The notes beneath the pieces are model-generated. The model ran no database searches and had not been told where the DNA came from. It worked only from the letters and a program-made list of their open reading frames with translations. Shown piece after piece: positions 62,052-64,000 of a stretch of DNA of 64,000 bases. The stretch lies in contig CAUYUJ010020552.1 of assembly GCA_963575745.1 (NCBI GenBank), positions 75,001 through 139,000 on the forward strand, written 5' to 3'. The position numbers and the translations under genes are program-made. How positions within the stretch are numbered: position 1 is the stretch's first letter; each line of letters opens with the position of its first letter. This stretch comes from Prorocentrum cordatum. Lineage: Eukaryota; Sar; Dinophyceae; Prorocentrales; Prorocentraceae.

Positions 62052-62923
62052 CTCGTGTACGTGGGACTCGGGTTGGCCTGACGGGGCCATCATGAAAACG
62101 ACGAGACCCAGTCGGAAACGTGGCGCGAGCTCCCAGTGCAGACATCCCACGAAAATCGGACCGTCAAAATCCAGGGTGCTCTCGTAAATAAGCGTCGGCA
62201 AACCCGAGTTCCGGCTTATTCGAGTCTTACGTTTCCCCGAAATTAGCACGGGGGAAACCAGGGCTCGACCTAAACCGTGTTGTTCGTTTTCGTTTTGTTG
62301 TTTTCCCTCGTTCTGTCCTCGTTCCTGCTTTGCTGCAGCAGAAACACAATCAAAACGAAAAGGGCCCACGAGATCGCTAACACACCGTTCAGGTGGAACC
62401 CTGGGGGAAACGGGTCCTGCGGGAGACGGGTCCTGGATCCAAAGGGCCTTCCCCCCAGGACGAGCTCTTCATCCTGAGTCGTCTTCTGACCGTCCGGTGG
62501 CCCGTGGAGGGCCGCGAGAGCCCGGAAACGGTGAAACACCGCAGGACCCGTTTCCCTCGGGACCCTCTGCCCCCGTGGCGAAGAAGAGGCCCCTGAGATC
62601 AGAGGTGAGGAAAAAATGCAGCACATAGCCAAACATCAAGCCCGAACCTCTGGACCCCATCTGTCTGCGTCCTTCTTCGAGCCGCATCGATCTGTGAGGA
62701 CCCCGGGGCCCCAAGTCGAGCGAGAAAACGCCCGGCTCGAAAAAATTGCACCGCAAGGGATCTTAGGGGCCGTTTGACCGAGACCAGCGCAACCGCGGCC
62801 CCGCAGGGCGCGCGCCCAGCCTGCGGGGCGGCGCTGCTGCGAGGGCAGGCCCCGGGCCGTGTAAGACGGAAGTGGACAGTGGCGCGGAGGCAGGCGGAGA
62901 GGCGCAGCGAGCCGCCCTCCTCT
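62052..62923. other. Mixed sequence with short dispersed repeats
   Basis: CATCCTGAGTCGTCTTCTGA at about 62470 (see 41799) and CTGGACCCCATCTGTCTGCG ... CGATCTGTGAGGACCCCGGGG at about 62650-62705 (see 50485-50540). No gene. Confidence 0.5.
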
Positions 62924-62943
62924 CACGGGGTGCATGGCGACCC

Positions 62944-62999
62944 GTAAGAAAACATGTATCCACTTCTCGATTTGTGCGTGCCATCCTTGCGAAGGGGCC

Positions 63000-63031
<32 letters not shown>

Positions 63032-63054
63032 ACGGATGATCCCCGAAGGAAATC
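62944..63054 (-). ncRNA. U6: U6 snRNA sequence, full length, flanked by 20-bp direct repeats
   Basis: The minus strand reads a complete U6. It has the 5' stem-loop with a UUCG loop (TTTCCTTCGGGGATC), CCGTTAAAATTGGAACGATA, the ACAGAGA box that pairs with the 5' splice site (ATACAGAGAAGATTAGC, including the AGC triad), CATGGCCCCTTCGCAAGGAT, and a 3' end at TTTT (62949-62952) followed by CTTAC. U6 is the catalytic RNA of the spliceosome. One base in GGATGACACGC is changed (GGATGGCACGC). CACGGG(G/A)TGCATGGCGACCC occurs at 62924-62943 and 63055-63074, exactly bracketing the RNA from its 5' G. This suggests retroposition of a U6 transcript, so it may be a retrocopy rather than the working gene. No promoter elements recognised. 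Confidence 0.9.
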
Positions 63055-63074
63055 CACGGGATGCATGGCGACCC

Positions 63075-63935
63075 TGGGTCCAGCGCCGATCCGGGAAGTC
63101 CGCGCGGACCTCCGAGTTTTTATGTTGTGTCACTCTTCGCTCCCCTAGCCTTAGACCTTAGACGCATCTCGGGAACGCGCGAGGGTGGAGGGGGCCATCC
63201 TCGATGCGGGGTGCGTCCGAAGAGCCCCCCGAGGTATCGACCTCTTTCCCAGGGTTTGGTGTCCGATGCTGTTCGCCCCAGCTCAGCTCGGAGTCCGATC
63301 CTGGGGACCAAGATCGATAAAACAGCACGCAGACCGAGATGGAAACGCCAGTCCGCCCGAGGCCTGGGGAAGTCCGCCCCCCCCCCCCCCAACATCGGTG
63401 GCGAGCGAGGGGGGAACGTGAGAAGGAGAAGACCTTCCCATCAGGCGGCGTGGCTTCTCAGAAGCCCTCGCGCCTTCTGATAGGTCTTCTGCGCCTTCAG
63501 GGGCAGCTTAGAACACGTCTCGGAAGGCCGGGGGACCTCCAATCCTTCTGAGAAGGCTTTATATTCGGTGGCAGCTCACGGGAGCCTTCCATAGCATCTC
63601 GTCGGGTCTTGCGAATCAGCGCTCATCGACGCTAGTCGACAATACTTCGACGCTTATCGACCCTAACCAACGCTAAACCGGCGCTATCTCGTCCACTCCC
63701 AGGCGCTAGTCGACGCTACAGGCGGAATTGATAGGGTATACCAGGCTCCCATGATTTGCTACCGAACTGATCCTTCTCCCTTCCCCCCCCGCGCTCGCCG
63801 CCGAGCTTCGCCCGGAGCCCCGTCCACGTTGCACTTGAGCTCCGCGGCGATGTTGGCCTGGGTCACACGGTCCTGCCCGGCTCGTCACAAGGGGGGAAGG
63901 GGCGCCGACCTCCTCCGCTCCTTCTCCCCCCTTCC
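63075..63935. other. Mixed sequence with a short CGACGCTAGTCGAC repeat
   Basis: 63610-63725 repeats words such as TCGACGCTAGTCGAC and CGACGCTTATCGACC. A minus-strand frame near 63800-63885 reads RVTQANIAAELKCNVDGAPG, plausible but isolated. No gene supported. Confidence 0.45.
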
Positions 63936-64000
63936 TCCTCCTCCTCCTCCTCCTCCTCCTCCTCCTCCTTCTCGTCCTCCTCCTCCTCCTCCTCGTCCTC
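63936..64000 (+). repeat. (TCC)n microsatellite at the window edge
   Basis: TCC triplets with two CTTCTCG interruptions, continuing past the window. Confidence 0.95.

Noticed and set aside
62949-63055. tRNA or 5S rRNA reading of this segment
   Set aside because: The stem-loop, ACAGAGA and AGC motifs identify U6; no tRNA cloverleaf or 5S box present.

Overview
The window is nuclear DNA from a dinoflagellate. The decisive evidence is a canonical 22-nt dinoflagellate spliced leader (DinoSL) on the minus strand at 57982-58003, followed directly by a truncated second leader at 57967-57981. This is the known signature of trans-spliced mRNA being copied back into the genome. The rest agrees: very high GC, almost no ordinary genes, huge TCC/GAG, ATC, TC, TA and CA arrays, many decayed retroelements, and a U6 snRNA sequence inside a short direct repeat. 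I cannot name a genus. Nothing looks bacterial or viral.

Layout. 0-4 kb: purine/pyrimidine microsatellites with short possible coding remnants. 4.1-9.2 kb: a minus-strand LINE fossil (endonuclease, reverse transcriptase, zinc finger), with a clean 281-aa ORF at its downstream end. 9.2-11.2 kb: degenerate CTTGGG-type repeats carrying two copies of a 153-163 bp TIR element with 8-bp target duplications. 11.2-24.9 kb: microsatellites, a 500-bp fold-back, an 82-bp and a 90-bp tandem repeat, dispersed repeats. 24975-30918: an almost complete DIRS/PAT-like tyrosine-recombinase retrotransposon on the minus strand, with split direct repeats (A1 - ORFs - B1/A2 - B2), inserted in a CTTGGG repeat. Its coding part reads gag-like, RT, RNase H, tyrosine recombinase, then a C-terminal domain with cytosine-C5-methyltransferase-like motifs. 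31-37 kb: repeats and fold-backs. 37-41 kb: a plus-strand LINE fossil (endonuclease, RT, partial RNase H) ending at a 40-bp hairpin that also occurs at 24.8 kb. 41-44.2 kb: decamer, GA, CTTGGG and CA/CG satellite DNA. 44.5-45.3 kb: an AT-richer island holding one LamG-like exon, the only clear non-transposon coding sequence. 45.6-49.1 kb: a 60-bp minisatellite, more CTTGGG repeat and a recent 386-bp tandem array. 50-52 kb: fold-back and microsatellites. 52-58 kb: a minus-strand LINE headed by the DinoSL. 58-64 kb: microsatellites, repeats, a third TIR element copy, and the U6 sequence.

How it fits together. Three LINEs and one DIRS-like element supply reverse transcriptase, and three features look like products of RNA-to-DNA copying: the SL-headed LINE, the direct-repeat-flanked U6 copy, and the CTTGGG repeats that share one fixed 3' end. 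All transposon ORFs seen carry frameshifts or stops, so these copies appear inactive. Most long ORFs in the window are translations of low-complexity DNA and are not annotated as genes.
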